Shown here one piece after another: positions 25,306-33,515 of a DNA stretch of 46,232 bases; the stretch's first letter is position 1; each line of letters starts with the position of its first letter. This stretch comes from Candidatus Nitrosotalea bavarica (GTDB lineage: Archaea; Thermoproteota; Nitrososphaeria; Nitrososphaerales; Nitrosopumilaceae), in NCBI RefSeq assembly GCF_900167955.1, contig NZ_FUYK01000001.1, positions 5,318-51,549 on the forward strand. Direction: 5' to 3'. The notes below the pieces were generated by a model, which did no database searches, had not been told where the DNA came from, and worked only from the letters and a program-made list of their open reading frames with translations. The position numbers and the translations under genes are program-made.

Positions 25306-26078
25306 TGTAATTCATCCTTTGTTTGTGCAATGACCTCACTTTTTAGTTCGTCAAGAATTTGATGATAATATTTTTGAAGATTTTCATCTTCTGCCAGTCG
25401 TGGTCTTCGATAATCAATTATTATTTCTTTTTTAATTTTAGATGGACGGTTTTTGAAGATCTCAACTTTATTTCCAAGTATTACAGATTCTGAAATATTA
25501 TGTGTGACAAATATGATAGTCTTCTTTGTTCTTTCCCAGATCAGTTGTAATTCAACTAATAACAAATCTCTTGTTTGAGAATCAAGTGCGGCAAAAGGCT
25601 CATCCATTAGAAGAATTTCAGGATCCATTGCAAGAGCTCTTGCTATTGCAACTCTTTGTTTCATTCCAGTTGAGAGTTGATACGTATACGAGTCTGCAAA
25701 TTTTGTAAGCTGCATCATATCCAAATATCTCTGAGATATCTCTCTGCGTTCATCTTGTGGAATACCTGTTATCTTTAATCCAAATTCTATATTGTCAATT
25801 ACTTTGAGCCATGGAAACAGTGCACCTTCTTGGAACACCATAGTTCTGTCAGGACCAGGAGTAGAGATTGGTTTTCCATTTAGAAGTATTTCTCCAGAGT
25901 CTGGTGTTTCAAGTCCAGCTACAATATTTAGAAAGGTAGATTTTCCACATCCAGACGGTCCAACTATACATACAAAGTCACCTTCCTCGACATTTAGATT
26001 AATTCCATCTAAAGCAGTAACAGAATTTCCATTATGATCAAAGTGTTTTACAATATTTTTGGCTTGAAGTTTGGTCAT
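25302..26078 (-). CDS. ABC transporter ATPase, SsuB/TauB type
   Basis: 258 residues with Walker A GPSGCGKST (40-48), Q-loop VFQEGALFPWL, Walker B LLMDEP (156-161) and a switch His in IFVTHNISES. The ABC signature reads LSTGM (135-139) instead of the LSGGM or LSGGQ usual in this family. It is first in the operon, reading from a promoter with a palindromic operator candidate upstream. Confidence 0.92.
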   Translation of the reverse strand: MTKLQAKNIVKHFDHNGNSVTALDGINLNVEEGDFVCIVGPSGCGKSTFLNIVAGLETPDSGEILLNGKPISTPGPDRTMVFQEGALFPWLKVIDNIEFGLKITGIPQDERREISQRYLDMMQLTKFADSYTYQLSTGMKQRVAIARALAMDPEILLMDEPFAALDSQTRDLLLVELQLIWERTKKTIIFVTHNISESVILGNKVEIFKNRPSKIKKEIIIDYRRPRLAEDENLQKYYHQILDELKSEVIAQTKDELQ

Positions 26079-26134
26079 TTCTCAAAATCGCCTTTCATGT
26101 TGACGAATAGTCACAACTATGATTCCCGCATAGG

Positions 26135-26149
26135 ATATGAATTTCATAT
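26135..26149 (-). promoter_or_regulatory. 15-base palindrome, candidate operator of the ABC importer operon
   Basis: ATATGAATTTCATAT is a perfect inverted repeat (7-base arms, single central base). On the minus strand it sits between a TATA box (TTATAA, 26157-26162) and the expected transcription start near 26134, the classic place for an archaeal repressor site. The mRNA would have a leader of about 56 bases. Confidence 0.45.
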
Positions 26150-26156
26150 AACAGCG

Positions 26157-26162
26157 TTATAA
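26157..26162 (-). promoter_or_regulatory. TATA box candidate for the ABC importer operon
   Basis: TTATAA lies in the 237-base region between the importer and argG. It is symmetric, so strand is assigned from context: the importer start is 79 bases away and the argG start about 154. Confidence 0.35.
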
Positions 26163-26315
26163 TTTATTGGTTAAATAGTAATCGAATTTTAGCTTGGACT
26201 AATTTGCTTTACAAGATAAATTGAAAACTAGTTTCACATATTTTCTAAAAAATAAAATCGATCTATGGTCTGATCATAAAAGATAAATGCTAAAATCTGG
26301 TCACACAAAACCTCG

Positions 26316-27503
26316 ATGAAAGGAAAAGCAGTTCTAGCTTTCTCTGGTGGACTTGATACTTCGGTTGTCATAAAATATCTCCAAGAAAAACACAATCTAG
26401 ATGTTGTAACAGTTACTGTTGATGTTGGTCAGGAAGATAATCTTGTAAAGATTTCAGCCAAAGCAAAAAGTCTAGGGGTACTAAATCATTACAACATTGA
26501 TGCACGTCAAGAATTTGTAGATAATTTCATTTTTCCATCAATTAAAGCAAATGCACTTTACCAAAAGAAATACTGTCTTGCAACTGCTCTTGCACGACCA
26601 TTAATTGCACAAAAAGTAGTAGAAGTTGCAAAAAAAGAAAATGCAACAGCATTAGCTCATGGTTGCACAGGTAAAGGAAATGATCAAGTAAGATTTGATG
26701 TGACATATCGTTCTGGTTCCAATCTGCCCATAATTGCACCAATACGCGATCTGAATCTAACACGTGATGTAGAGCTAAAGTACGCACAAAAACACAAGAT
26801 TCCAATTGATACAGCTGCCAAGAGATTCAGTATCGATCAAAACTTGTGGGGAAGAGCTATCGAAGGTGGAGAGATGGAAGATGCATTTTCTGAACCGCCA
26901 GATGATGCATTCATTTGGGTCAAGACAAAGAATCTACCAGATAAACCACAATACTTGGAAATAAAATTTGAAAATGGAATACCTGTTACAGCGGATGGAA
27001 AACGCATGAAATCCATTGAATTAATAAAATACATCAATAAAAAAGCAGGTGCAAACGGAGTAGGAATTGTAGACCACATTGAAGACAGAGTGGTAGGAAT
27101 AAAATCAAGAGAAGTCTATGAGACACCAGGCGCCTCATGCATAATTGAGGCACATACTGATCTTGAAAAGATGGTTCTAACTAAACATGAATTAAAATTC
27201 AAAGCGATGGTTGATGTAGAATGGGCATGGTTAACATATTCTGGATTGTGGCAAGATCCATTGAAAACGGATTTAGATATGTTTATCAATGCTACTCAGA
27301 AGAGGGTTAGCGGAACTGTCAAGCTCAAAATGTTCAAAGGAAGTCTCAGAGTTGTTGGAAGAAAATCAGAATATTCATTGTATAGTCATGACTTGGCAAC
27401 ATATGGAGCAGGATCTACTTTTGACCAAACTCTTGGAAAAGGATTCGTTGAGCTATGGGGACTACAATCAACAGAAGCTAATAAATTACTAAAAAAGAGG
27501 TGA
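26316..27503 (+). CDS. argG: Argininosuccinate synthase
   Basis: A 395-residue ATP-dependent ligase joining citrulline and aspartate. The PP-loop AFSGGLDTSVV is at 8-18, with CLATALARPLIA, AHGCTGKGNDQVRF, DQNLWGRAIEGGE and the C-terminal YDLATYG-like SHDLATYGAG segment all standard. It is first in the arginine/lysine cluster, 11 bases before the first lysW. No argH is visible in this window. Confidence 0.96.
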   Translation: MKGKAVLAFSGGLDTSVVIKYLQEKHNLDVVTVTVDVGQEDNLVKISAKAKSLGVLNHYNIDARQEFVDNFIFPSIKANALYQKKYCLATALARPLIAQKVVEVAKKENATALAHGCTGKGNDQVRFDVTYRSGSNLPIIAPIRDLNLTRDVELKYAQKHKIPIDTAAKRFSIDQNLWGRAIEGGEMEDAFSEPPDDAFIWVKTKNLPDKPQYLEIKFENGIPVTADGKRMKSIELIKYINKKAGANGVGIVDHIEDRVVGIKSREVYETPGASCIIEAHTDLEKMVLTKHELKFKAMVDVEWAWLTYSGLWQDPLKTDLDMFINATQKRVSGTVKLKMFKGSLRVVGRKSEYSLYSHDLATYGAGSTFDQTLGKGFVELWGLQSTEANKLLKKR

Positions 27504-27514
27504 AATGATCAAAT

Positions 27515-27682
27515 ATGAATTGTCCAGAATGTGATGCAACAATAAAAATTCCAGACGACGCAAGTGTTGGAGAGATAGTCTCCTGTCCTGATTGTGGAGC
27601 AGATTTTGAGATTGCTTCCAAAAATGGCGCCGTATGTGAATTAAAGCATGCAGAAAAAGTAGGCGAAGACTGGGGAGAGTAA
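27515..27682 (+). CDS. lysW: Amino-group carrier protein LysW (first copy)
   Basis: A 55-residue protein found by direct translation: a zinc ribbon with CPECD (3-7) and CPDCG (24-28), an acidic body, and the C-terminal signature VGEDWGE. In LysW the gamma-carboxyl of the terminal Glu is joined to the amino group of glutamate or alpha-aminoadipate, protecting it during chain reduction and transamination. The stop TAA directly precedes the ligase ATG. Position after argG suggests this copy serves arginine synthesis, though it may serve both. Confidence 0.93.
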   Translation: MNCPECDATIKIPDDASVGEIVSCPDCGADFEIASKNGAVCELKHAEKVGEDWGE

Positions 27683-28540
27683 ATGCCTAAAGTTCGAATC
27701 GTGTTCGATAGAGTAAGACTAGAGGAGAAAATGCTCGAGCAAAAAGCAATCGAGCTTGGACACGATACGAAGATGATTGATGCAAAAACTACCCAATTTA
27801 CCACCGAAAGTAAAAAAAACGATTATGATTTTGGAGATGTCGTTTTAGAAAGATGTGTCAGTTACTTTCGTGGCCTTCATTTTACAGCAGCACTTGAATT
27901 TTTAGACATTCCAGTACTAAACAGAACCGAGGTTGCAAATAATTGTGGAAACAAAATGATAACCTCACTTCTCTTAAAGAAACACAATGTACCAACTCCC
28001 AAAACATACTTTTCATTCTCATCAGAGGCAGCAGTAGAGACATTAGAAAAGGAAGGATACCCATTGGTGATAAAACCAATCATAGGTAGCTGGGGAAGAG
28101 GCGTGATACCTCTAAGAGATAGAGAGACTGCAGATGCAATAATTGAAGTCCGAGAACTAAATGATGGGGCATTAGACAGAATTTACTATTTGCAAGAGAT
28201 GATAAATCGTCCACCAAGAGATATCCGTGCCATAACAGTAGGAGACCAGTTGATTGCTGCAATGTATAGAACCTCGACTGGTGGCTTTAAGACAAACATT
28301 GCTCTAGGGGCAGAGCCAATTGCATGTGATATAACAAAGGATCTAGAGGATATTTGTATAAAGGCATCAAAGGCTGTGGGAGGAGGAATTTTAGGTATTG
28401 ATGTCATGGAAGACGAAAAACGCGGATTTGTAGTTCACGAAGTAAATAACACTGTAGAATTCAAAGGAATGGCAAAAGTTGCCAAAAAAAACATCCCAAA
28501 AGAAATGATCGACTATGCAATAAGCTATGCAAAACGATAA
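27683..28540 (+). CDS. argX: LysW ligase, ATP-grasp (ArgX-type, glutamate-specific by inference)
   Basis: A 285-residue ATP-grasp ligase of the RimK/LysX family (YPLVIKPIIGSWGRGVIPL; metal-site HEVNNTVEF). It links LysW to an amino acid. Two paralogues exist in the cluster. This one follows argG and ends with EFKGMAKVAKKNIP, whereas the second copy has EYKNTVRVTGVNIP, closer to the bacterial LysX that I remember. I therefore assign this copy to glutamate (ArgX) and the second to alpha-aminoadipate. The split is inference. Confidence 0.82.
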   Translation: MPKVRIVFDRVRLEEKMLEQKAIELGHDTKMIDAKTTQFTTESKKNDYDFGDVVLERCVSYFRGLHFTAALEFLDIPVLNRTEVANNCGNKMITSLLLKKHNVPTPKTYFSFSSEAAVETLEKEGYPLVIKPIIGSWGRGVIPLRDRETADAIIEVRELNDGALDRIYYLQEMINRPPRDIRAITVGDQLIAAMYRTSTGGFKTNIALGAEPIACDITKDLEDICIKASKAVGGGILGIDVMEDEKRGFVVHEVNNTVEFKGMAKVAKKNIPKEMIDYAISYAKR

Positions 28541-28602
28541 TCGTAACAGTTGAAAAAAATTTTAGAGTTTAAATTATACTATGTTATGGTAGGAAAGTAT
28601 CT

Positions 28603-29655
28603 ATGAAAGTAGGTGTAGTCGGAGCATCAGGATATGTTGGAGGAGAAATTCTCAGATTGCTTGTAAGCCACCCACATGTAGAAATTGCAATGGTGACTTC
28701 ACGACAATATGCTGGAGAATACATATCAAGAATCCAACCAGCTTTGAAGGGATTTACTGATCTTACATTTTCAGAACTTGATTATGATAAATTAACAGAC
28801 AAGTGTGATCTAGTATTTACCGCAGTGCCACATGGAACTGCAGTCGATATAGTAAAAGCACTATACGACAGAGGAATGAAAGTTATTGATTTGAGTGCAG
28901 ATTACAGATTGCACAATCCTGCGGATTATGACAAGTGGTATGGTTGGCAACATCCACATCCAGAATTATTATCAAAGTCTGTCTTTGGAGTTCCAGAACT
29001 TCACAGAGAAGAGATCAAAAAATCTCAGCTTGTATCATGCCCTGGTTGTATGGCAGTAACATCAATACTAGGATTATATCCTTTAATCAAAAAGAATCTC
29101 ATAGATACGGAACACATCATAGTGGATTCAAAGATTGGTTCTTCAGGCGCAGGTGCTGGAACTCTTTCAGGAACACATCATGCAATGAGGTCAGGTGTAA
29201 TCAGACCATACAAACCAGCAAAGCACAGACATACTGGAGAGATTGAACAAGAATTATCTCTAGCAGCTGGAAGTAAAATTAAAGTATCAATGAGCCCTCA
29301 TGCAGTAGATATTGTAAGAGGAATTTTATGTACAAATCATGTATTTCTCAAACAGCCATTAAGTGAGATGGACTTGTGGAAGATATATCGCGAACAATAT
29401 CAAAACGAGAGATTCATAAGACTAATCCGCGATAAGAAAGGATTTTACAAATTCCCAGATCCAAAGTTTGTCGTAGGTTCTAACTTTTGCGATGTCGGAT
29501 TTGATATTGACGAAGATAATAACAGAGTTGTAGTTCTTTCTGCATCAGACAACCTTATGAAAGGCGCCGCAGGTTCTGCCATTCAAAACATGAATGTCAT
29601 GGCAGGATTCAACGAGTCGGAAGGAATCGCCCAGACTCCGCTAACTCCAGTGTAA
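28603..29655 (+). CDS. argC: LysW-aminoadipyl/glutamyl-phosphate reductase (ArgC/LysY)
   Basis: A 350-residue NADPH-dependent semialdehyde dehydrogenase. It has the N-terminal VGVVGASGYVGGEILRLL, an active-site Cys in VSCPGCMAVTSI, and late His-containing motifs (KHRHTGEIEQEL, MSPHAVDIVRGI). It reduces carrier-bound acyl phosphates to aldehydes. With only one copy in the cluster it probably works in both the arginine and lysine branches. It follows the ligase by 62 bases. Confidence 0.93.
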   Translation: MKVGVVGASGYVGGEILRLLVSHPHVEIAMVTSRQYAGEYISRIQPALKGFTDLTFSELDYDKLTDKCDLVFTAVPHGTAVDIVKALYDRGMKVIDLSADYRLHNPADYDKWYGWQHPHPELLSKSVFGVPELHREEIKKSQLVSCPGCMAVTSILGLYPLIKKNLIDTEHIIVDSKIGSSGAGAGTLSGTHHAMRSGVIRPYKPAKHRHTGEIEQELSLAAGSKIKVSMSPHAVDIVRGILCTNHVFLKQPLSEMDLWKIYREQYQNERFIRLIRDKKGFYKFPDPKFVVGSNFCDVGFDIDEDNNRVVVLSASDNLMKGAAGSAIQNMNVMAGFNESEGIAQTPLTPV

Positions 29656-29659
29656 AAAA

Positions 29660-30460
29660 ATGATTACGATAAAGATAGGAGGAAGTGTAGTAGATGGTCT
29701 TCATCCTACCACTATAACAGACTTGAAAAAAGTTTCAGAAAAAGAGAAACTGATTTTGGTACACGGTGGAGGAAAAGAAGTAACAAAAATTTCTGAAGCA
29801 TTAGGAAAAGAGCAAAGATTCATCGTATCCCCAGGCGGAATCAAAAGCAGGTTTACAGATAAAGAGACTGCGGAGATATTTACAATGGTCATGTCTGGAA
29901 AGATAAACAAAATGATAGTTATGATGCTGCAAAAACATGGAATTAATGCAGTTGGTCTTTCAGGAGTAGATGGAAAGATAATCCAAGCAGAACGAAAAAA
30001 GAAACTGATTGTAATGAATGAAAAGGGTCGTAAGATGGTAATAGACGGTGGGTATACAGGAAAGATACAGGATGTTAATGCAGGATTGATCCGCTCAATT
30101 TTAGACCAAGGATATGTTCCAGTCATATCACCAATAGCAATTAGCGAAGAGTGTGATTTTCTCAATGTTGACGGAGACAGGGCCGCTGCATACATAGCAG
30201 GCAAGATGCAATCAGATAAGATATTATTTCTTACAAATGTAGATGGATTACTAATGGATGAGAAGCTGGTCGAAAAATTAACTCTAGCTGAGGCAAAGGA
30301 GATCTTGCCAAAGATTGGATTTGGAATGGAAAAAAAGATACTTGCTGCAACAGAGGCATTAGAGATGGGAGTCAAAGAGGCATTAATTGCAAATGGTAAA
30401 AAAGAAAACCCAATATCAGCGGCAATTGCTCATGACAAATGTACGGTGATATCAAAATGA
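29660..30460 (+). CDS. argB: LysW-aminoadipate/glutamate kinase (ArgB/LysZ)
   Basis: A 266-residue amino-acid kinase. It has TIKIGGSVVDG, LVHGGGKEVTKIS, a SPGGIKSRFTD substrate loop, and FLNVDGDRAAAYIA with LFLTNVDGLL. It phosphorylates the carboxylate of the LysW-bound substrate. It starts 4 bases after argC and its stop overlaps the aminotransferase ATG (ATGA at 30457-30460). Confidence 0.93.
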   Translation: MITIKIGGSVVDGLHPTTITDLKKVSEKEKLILVHGGGKEVTKISEALGKEQRFIVSPGGIKSRFTDKETAEIFTMVMSGKINKMIVMMLQKHGINAVGLSGVDGKIIQAERKKKLIVMNEKGRKMVIDGGYTGKIQDVNAGLIRSILDQGYVPVISPIAISEECDFLNVDGDRAAAYIAGKMQSDKILFLTNVDGLLMDEKLVEKLTLAEAKEILPKIGFGMEKKILAATEALEMGVKEALIANGKKENPISAAIAHDKCTVISK

Positions 30461-31632
30461 CTGAAGATCAATTTATGGGAAATATCTACCAGAGATTCCC
30501 TGTAACAATAGAACGTGGATTAGGAGCTCATGTATGGGATGCAGATGGAAAAGAGTACATCGATTGCATGGGAGGATATGGTGTTGCACTAGTTGGTCAC
30601 TGTAATCCTAGAGTAGTAAAAGCAATCAAGGCTCAACTTGACAAAATTATCACAGTACATAGCTCACTATACAACAAGACAAGAGAAGAATTTCTTGAAA
30701 AACTGATAAAAATTTCTCCAAAGAGTCTCAGTCAAGTCTATCTAAGCAACAGTGGAGCAGAAGCAGTAGAAGCTGCAATCAAGTTTGCACGCAAGTTCAC
30801 AGGTAAGAAGAAAATGGTTGCAATGAACGGATCATATCATGGAAAATCTCTAGGTGCACTATCAGTTACATTTAATCAAAAATATCGTAAAGCCTTTGAA
30901 CCACTTGTTGATACGGTCCAATTTTCATCATTTGGAGATATCGAAGCATTACGAAATACTGTAGATACAGATACTGCGATGGTAATCATGGAGCCAATTC
31001 AAGGTGAAAGTGGAATCATTGTAGCACCAGATGGATTTTTGCAAGAAGTCAGAAAATTATGTGACGAAAAGGGAATTGTTCTAGTATTTGATGAAATTCA
31101 GGCAGGCCTTGGAAGAACTGGGAAAATGTGGGCAAGTGAGCACTGGAATACAGTGCCAGACATCATGTGCCTTGCAAAAGGAATTGCGGGTGGTGTTCCC
31201 ATGGGTGCAACTTTAGTAAGACCAGATATCTTGGCTACAATTAGCAAGGGAGAGCAATCATCAACATTTGGAGGTAACCCACTATCATGTGCAGCAGGAA
31301 TTGGAGCAATTGATGCCCTAACAGAAGACAAGCTAGTTGAGAATGCAGAAAAGAATGGAAAGTTATTCAGAGATGGACTAGAAAGACTAAAAGAAAAACA
31401 CAGGATAATTCGAGAAGTAAGAGGCAAGGGTTTGATGATTGGTGTTGAGATGAAGTTTGAAGTAAAAGACATACTATTTGATGGAATTGCAAATAATCTA
31501 TTACTGCTTTATTCTGGTAAAAACATACTACGATTATTACCGCCTCTAGTGATATCAGAGTCTGACATAAACAAGGCTTTAGAAACTTTAGATATGATAA
31601 TAACAAAGGAGGAGCAGAGAAGAAATGTCTAG
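30457..31632 (+). CDS. argD: LysW-gamma-lysine/ornithine aminotransferase (ArgD/LysJ)
   Basis: About 391 residues from the ATG at 30457; an in-frame ATG at 30439 would overlap argB further. It is a class III PLP aminotransferase: YLSNSGAEAVEAAIKFAR, LVFDEIQAGLGRTGKMWA, a PLP-Lys in LAKGIAGGVPMGAT, and STFGGNPLSCAAG. It adds the terminal amino group to the carrier-bound aldehyde, giving ornithine or lysine precursors. The regulator gene overlaps its 3' end by 8 bases. Confidence 0.92.
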   Translation: MTEDQFMGNIYQRFPVTIERGLGAHVWDADGKEYIDCMGGYGVALVGHCNPRVVKAIKAQLDKIITVHSSLYNKTREEFLEKLIKISPKSLSQVYLSNSGAEAVEAAIKFARKFTGKKKMVAMNGSYHGKSLGALSVTFNQKYRKAFEPLVDTVQFSSFGDIEALRNTVDTDTAMVIMEPIQGESGIIVAPDGFLQEVRKLCDEKGIVLVFDEIQAGLGRTGKMWASEHWNTVPDIMCLAKGIAGGVPMGATLVRPDILATISKGEQSSTFGGNPLSCAAGIGAIDALTEDKLVENAEKNGKLFRDGLERLKEKHRIIREVRGKGLMIGVEMKFEVKDILFDGIANNLLLLYSGKNILRLLPPLVISESDINKALETLDMIITKEEQRRNV

Positions 31633-32044
31633 AGACAAGACAGATGAAATAATAATTGAGATGCTAAAAAAAGATTCTAGACAATCGTTTGTAGAGATTG
31701 GCGAAAAACTAGGACTGTCAGAATCTGCAGTAAGAAGAAGAGTTAAAAATTTAACAGATGCTGGAACGATAAAAAAATTTACAATTGAGACAGGAGATGT
31801 AAATTCTACAAGTGCAATTATTTTGATCTCAGTTGATTCATCAACTGACACATCCAAAGTATCTGCAAAACTTTCCAAACTACGTGGAGTGCATACAGTG
31901 TTTGAGATAACAGGTCAGTACGATATTGCTACTATAATCAGAGCACCAACAATTGCTGACATCAACGTATGCATAGACGAATTACGAAAGGTTCCTGGCG
32001 TATTTGATACAAATACTGTAATTATACTACGTACAGTCACATAA
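31625..32044 (+). CDS. Lrp/AsnC family regulator in the lysine/arginine cluster (LysM-like)
   Basis: 139 residues: an N-terminal winged helix-turn-helix (DEIIIEMLKKDSRQSFVEIG, GLSESAVRRRVKNLTDAG) and a C-terminal RAM domain. Its place inside the cluster parallels Sulfolobus LysM, an Lrp-type regulator of lysine genes that senses lysine. It lies immediately before a 108-base region with three dyads ahead of the homocitrate synthase promoter, its likely target. Confidence 0.88.
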   Translation: MSRDKTDEIIIEMLKKDSRQSFVEIGEKLGLSESAVRRRVKNLTDAGTIKKFTIETGDVNSTSAIILISVDSSTDTSKVSAKLSKLRGVHTVFEITGQYDIATIIRAPTIADINVCIDELRKVPGVFDTNTVIILRTVT

Positions 32045-32045
32045 A

Positions 32046-32122
32046 ACGAATTTCGTCATAGAGTTTCGAAAACCGCCTAAAATCGTTCCAAAAACAACAA
32101 AACTAGACGAATTCTGTACGAA
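32046..32122 (+). promoter_or_regulatory. Cluster of ACGAA-type dyads, candidate Lrp operators
   Basis: Upstream of the homocitrate synthase TATA box are ACGAATTTCGT (32046-32056, inverted arms ACGAA/TTCGT), GTTTCGAAAAC (32063-32073) and ACGAATTCTGTACGAA (32107-32122). They share ACGAA/TTCG elements and sit where an Lrp-type activator or repressor would bind next to its own gene. The binding itself is inferred. Confidence 0.45.
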
Positions 32123-32125
32123 TAT

Positions 32126-32135
32126 GTTTATATTT
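32126..32135 (+). promoter_or_regulatory. TATA box for the homocitrate synthase unit
   Basis: gtttatattt lies about 22-27 bases before the ATG at 32153, fitting a leaderless promoter. It marks the start of a second transcription unit in the cluster. Confidence 0.5.
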
Positions 32136-32152
32136 GTAAAACTCAAAGAAAA

Positions 32153-33349
32153 ATGAGAATGGACGCCGCAAACTATTACGCATACAAGTATAATGAGATG
32201 GGTGTCAAGCCAAAAAAAATTAGAATACTTGACAGCACTCTAAGAGAAGGAGAACAGCATCCAGGGGTTACTTTTTCAAACAAGCAAAGAATCCAAATTG
32301 CATGGATGCTGGATTATTTTGGAGTTGATCAAATTGAAATTTCACCTGTTGTATCACCTGATCACAAGGAAGCAACAAAGACAATCATCAAACAAGGGTT
32401 AAAGGCAGACATTGTTGCACATGTTCGTGCATTAAAAGAAGATGTAGATGTTGCAATTGATTGCGATGCAACATGGATGGCAACTTATCTGGGTATTTCT
32501 GAAATTCACATGAAAGACAAGCTAAGAATTACAAGAGAAGAAGCATTGAGAAGATCAGTTGAAACTGTAGAATATGCAAAAGCACATGGCCTGAAGATGA
32601 GGTTTACTGTTGAAGACGGTTCCAGAGCAGACCCAGAATTTCTAATGCAAGTGTGCAAAGCAATCTCTGAAGCAGGTGTTGACAGAATAAGTTTGCCAGA
32701 TACCGTTGGAATAATGAGACCAAATGGAATGTATAATTTTGTAAAGTCAATTCGTGATGAAATAGATACTCCACTTGATGTACATTGCCACAATGATATT
32801 GGACTTGCTTTAGCAAATTCATTAGCAGGATGCGATGGTGGTGCAGATCAGATTCATACAACAATTGATGGAATTGGAGAAAGAACTGGAATACCAGCAC
32901 TTGCAGAGACTGCAGTTGCGCTGACATATCTATACAATTCTCCAAATAATTTTAGGCTAGATATGCTCATGGACCTCTCAAGATTAATTGAACAGTATAC
33001 TACAATAGTTCCATACGATTCAAAGCCGATTGTAGGTCCAACTGCGTATAAACACAAGGCAGGAACTCACTTGGCTGCAATTTTGAGAAACCCTGCAGCA
33101 TACGAGCCAATTGAGCCCAAAGTAGTGGGAAACAGGAGAAGAATCGTATTTGGAGAACTTGCAGGAAAGAATGGTGCGGCATATCTCATGTCATTGCTAG
33201 GCCTTGAACAAAATGAAGAACATGCAAAATCAGTAGCAGCAGGTCTGAAGAACCTAAGAATGGGAGACCTTCTAGAGATACCCCTTGATGATAGACTCGA
33301 ACAAAAGATAATTAATGTCAAAGAACTGAAGGAGAAAACAGGAAAATAA
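32153..33349 (+). CDS. Homocitrate synthase
   Basis: 398 residues, alpha-isopropylmalate/homocitrate synthase family: RILDSTLREGEQHPGVTFS at the N-terminus, metal-binding DVHCHNDIG and DGIGERTGIPALAE. It condenses acetyl-CoA with 2-oxoglutarate, the first step of the alpha-aminoadipate route to lysine. The HPGVTFS form and the lysW-lysX neighbours favour homocitrate over isopropylmalate or citramalate. The second lysW starts right after it. Confidence 0.92.
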   Translation: MRMDAANYYAYKYNEMGVKPKKIRILDSTLREGEQHPGVTFSNKQRIQIAWMLDYFGVDQIEISPVVSPDHKEATKTIIKQGLKADIVAHVRALKEDVDVAIDCDATWMATYLGISEIHMKDKLRITREEALRRSVETVEYAKAHGLKMRFTVEDGSRADPEFLMQVCKAISEAGVDRISLPDTVGIMRPNGMYNFVKSIRDEIDTPLDVHCHNDIGLALANSLAGCDGGADQIHTTIDGIGERTGIPALAETAVALTYLYNSPNNFRLDMLMDLSRLIEQYTTIVPYDSKPIVGPTAYKHKAGTHLAAILRNPAAYEPIEPKVVGNRRRIVFGELAGKNGAAYLMSLLGLEQNEEHAKSVAAGLKNLRMGDLLEIPLDDRLEQKIINVKELKEKTGK

Positions 33350-33350
33350 T

Positions 33351-33515
33351 ATGAAATGTCTAGAATGTGATGCAAACATCAACCCTCCAAAGGATTCCAT
33401 AGAAGGAGAGATTGTAACTTGCCCAGACTGTGGCGCAAGTTTTGAACTTGTCAAAGGTTCTACCGGCCTAGATCTAAAACCAGCACAAACTGTTGGTGAG
33501 GACTGGGGCCAGTGA
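33351..33515 (+). CDS. lysW: Amino-group carrier protein LysW, second copy, ending in Gln
   Basis: 54 residues by direct translation, with zinc-ribbon cysteines in CLECD (3-7) and CPDCG (24-28). The C-terminus reads VGEDWGQ (codons gag gac tgg ggc cag tga) where LysW normally ends in Glu, the residue whose side-chain carboxylate carries the substrate. The first Cys pair is CLEC, not CPEC. The gene begins one base after the homocitrate synthase stop and its stop overlaps the lysX GTG (GTGA). Confidence 0.88.
   Translation: MKCLECDANINPPKDSIEGEIVTCPDCGASFELVKGSTGLDLKPAQTVGEDWGQ

Noticed and set aside
29701-30375. A 224-codon open frame on the minus strand opposite the argB/lysZ gene.
   Set aside because: It is antisense to a well-supported kinase, its sequence is low in charged motifs and rich in Ser/Ile/Phe as expected for a shadow frame, and it has no recognisable domain.
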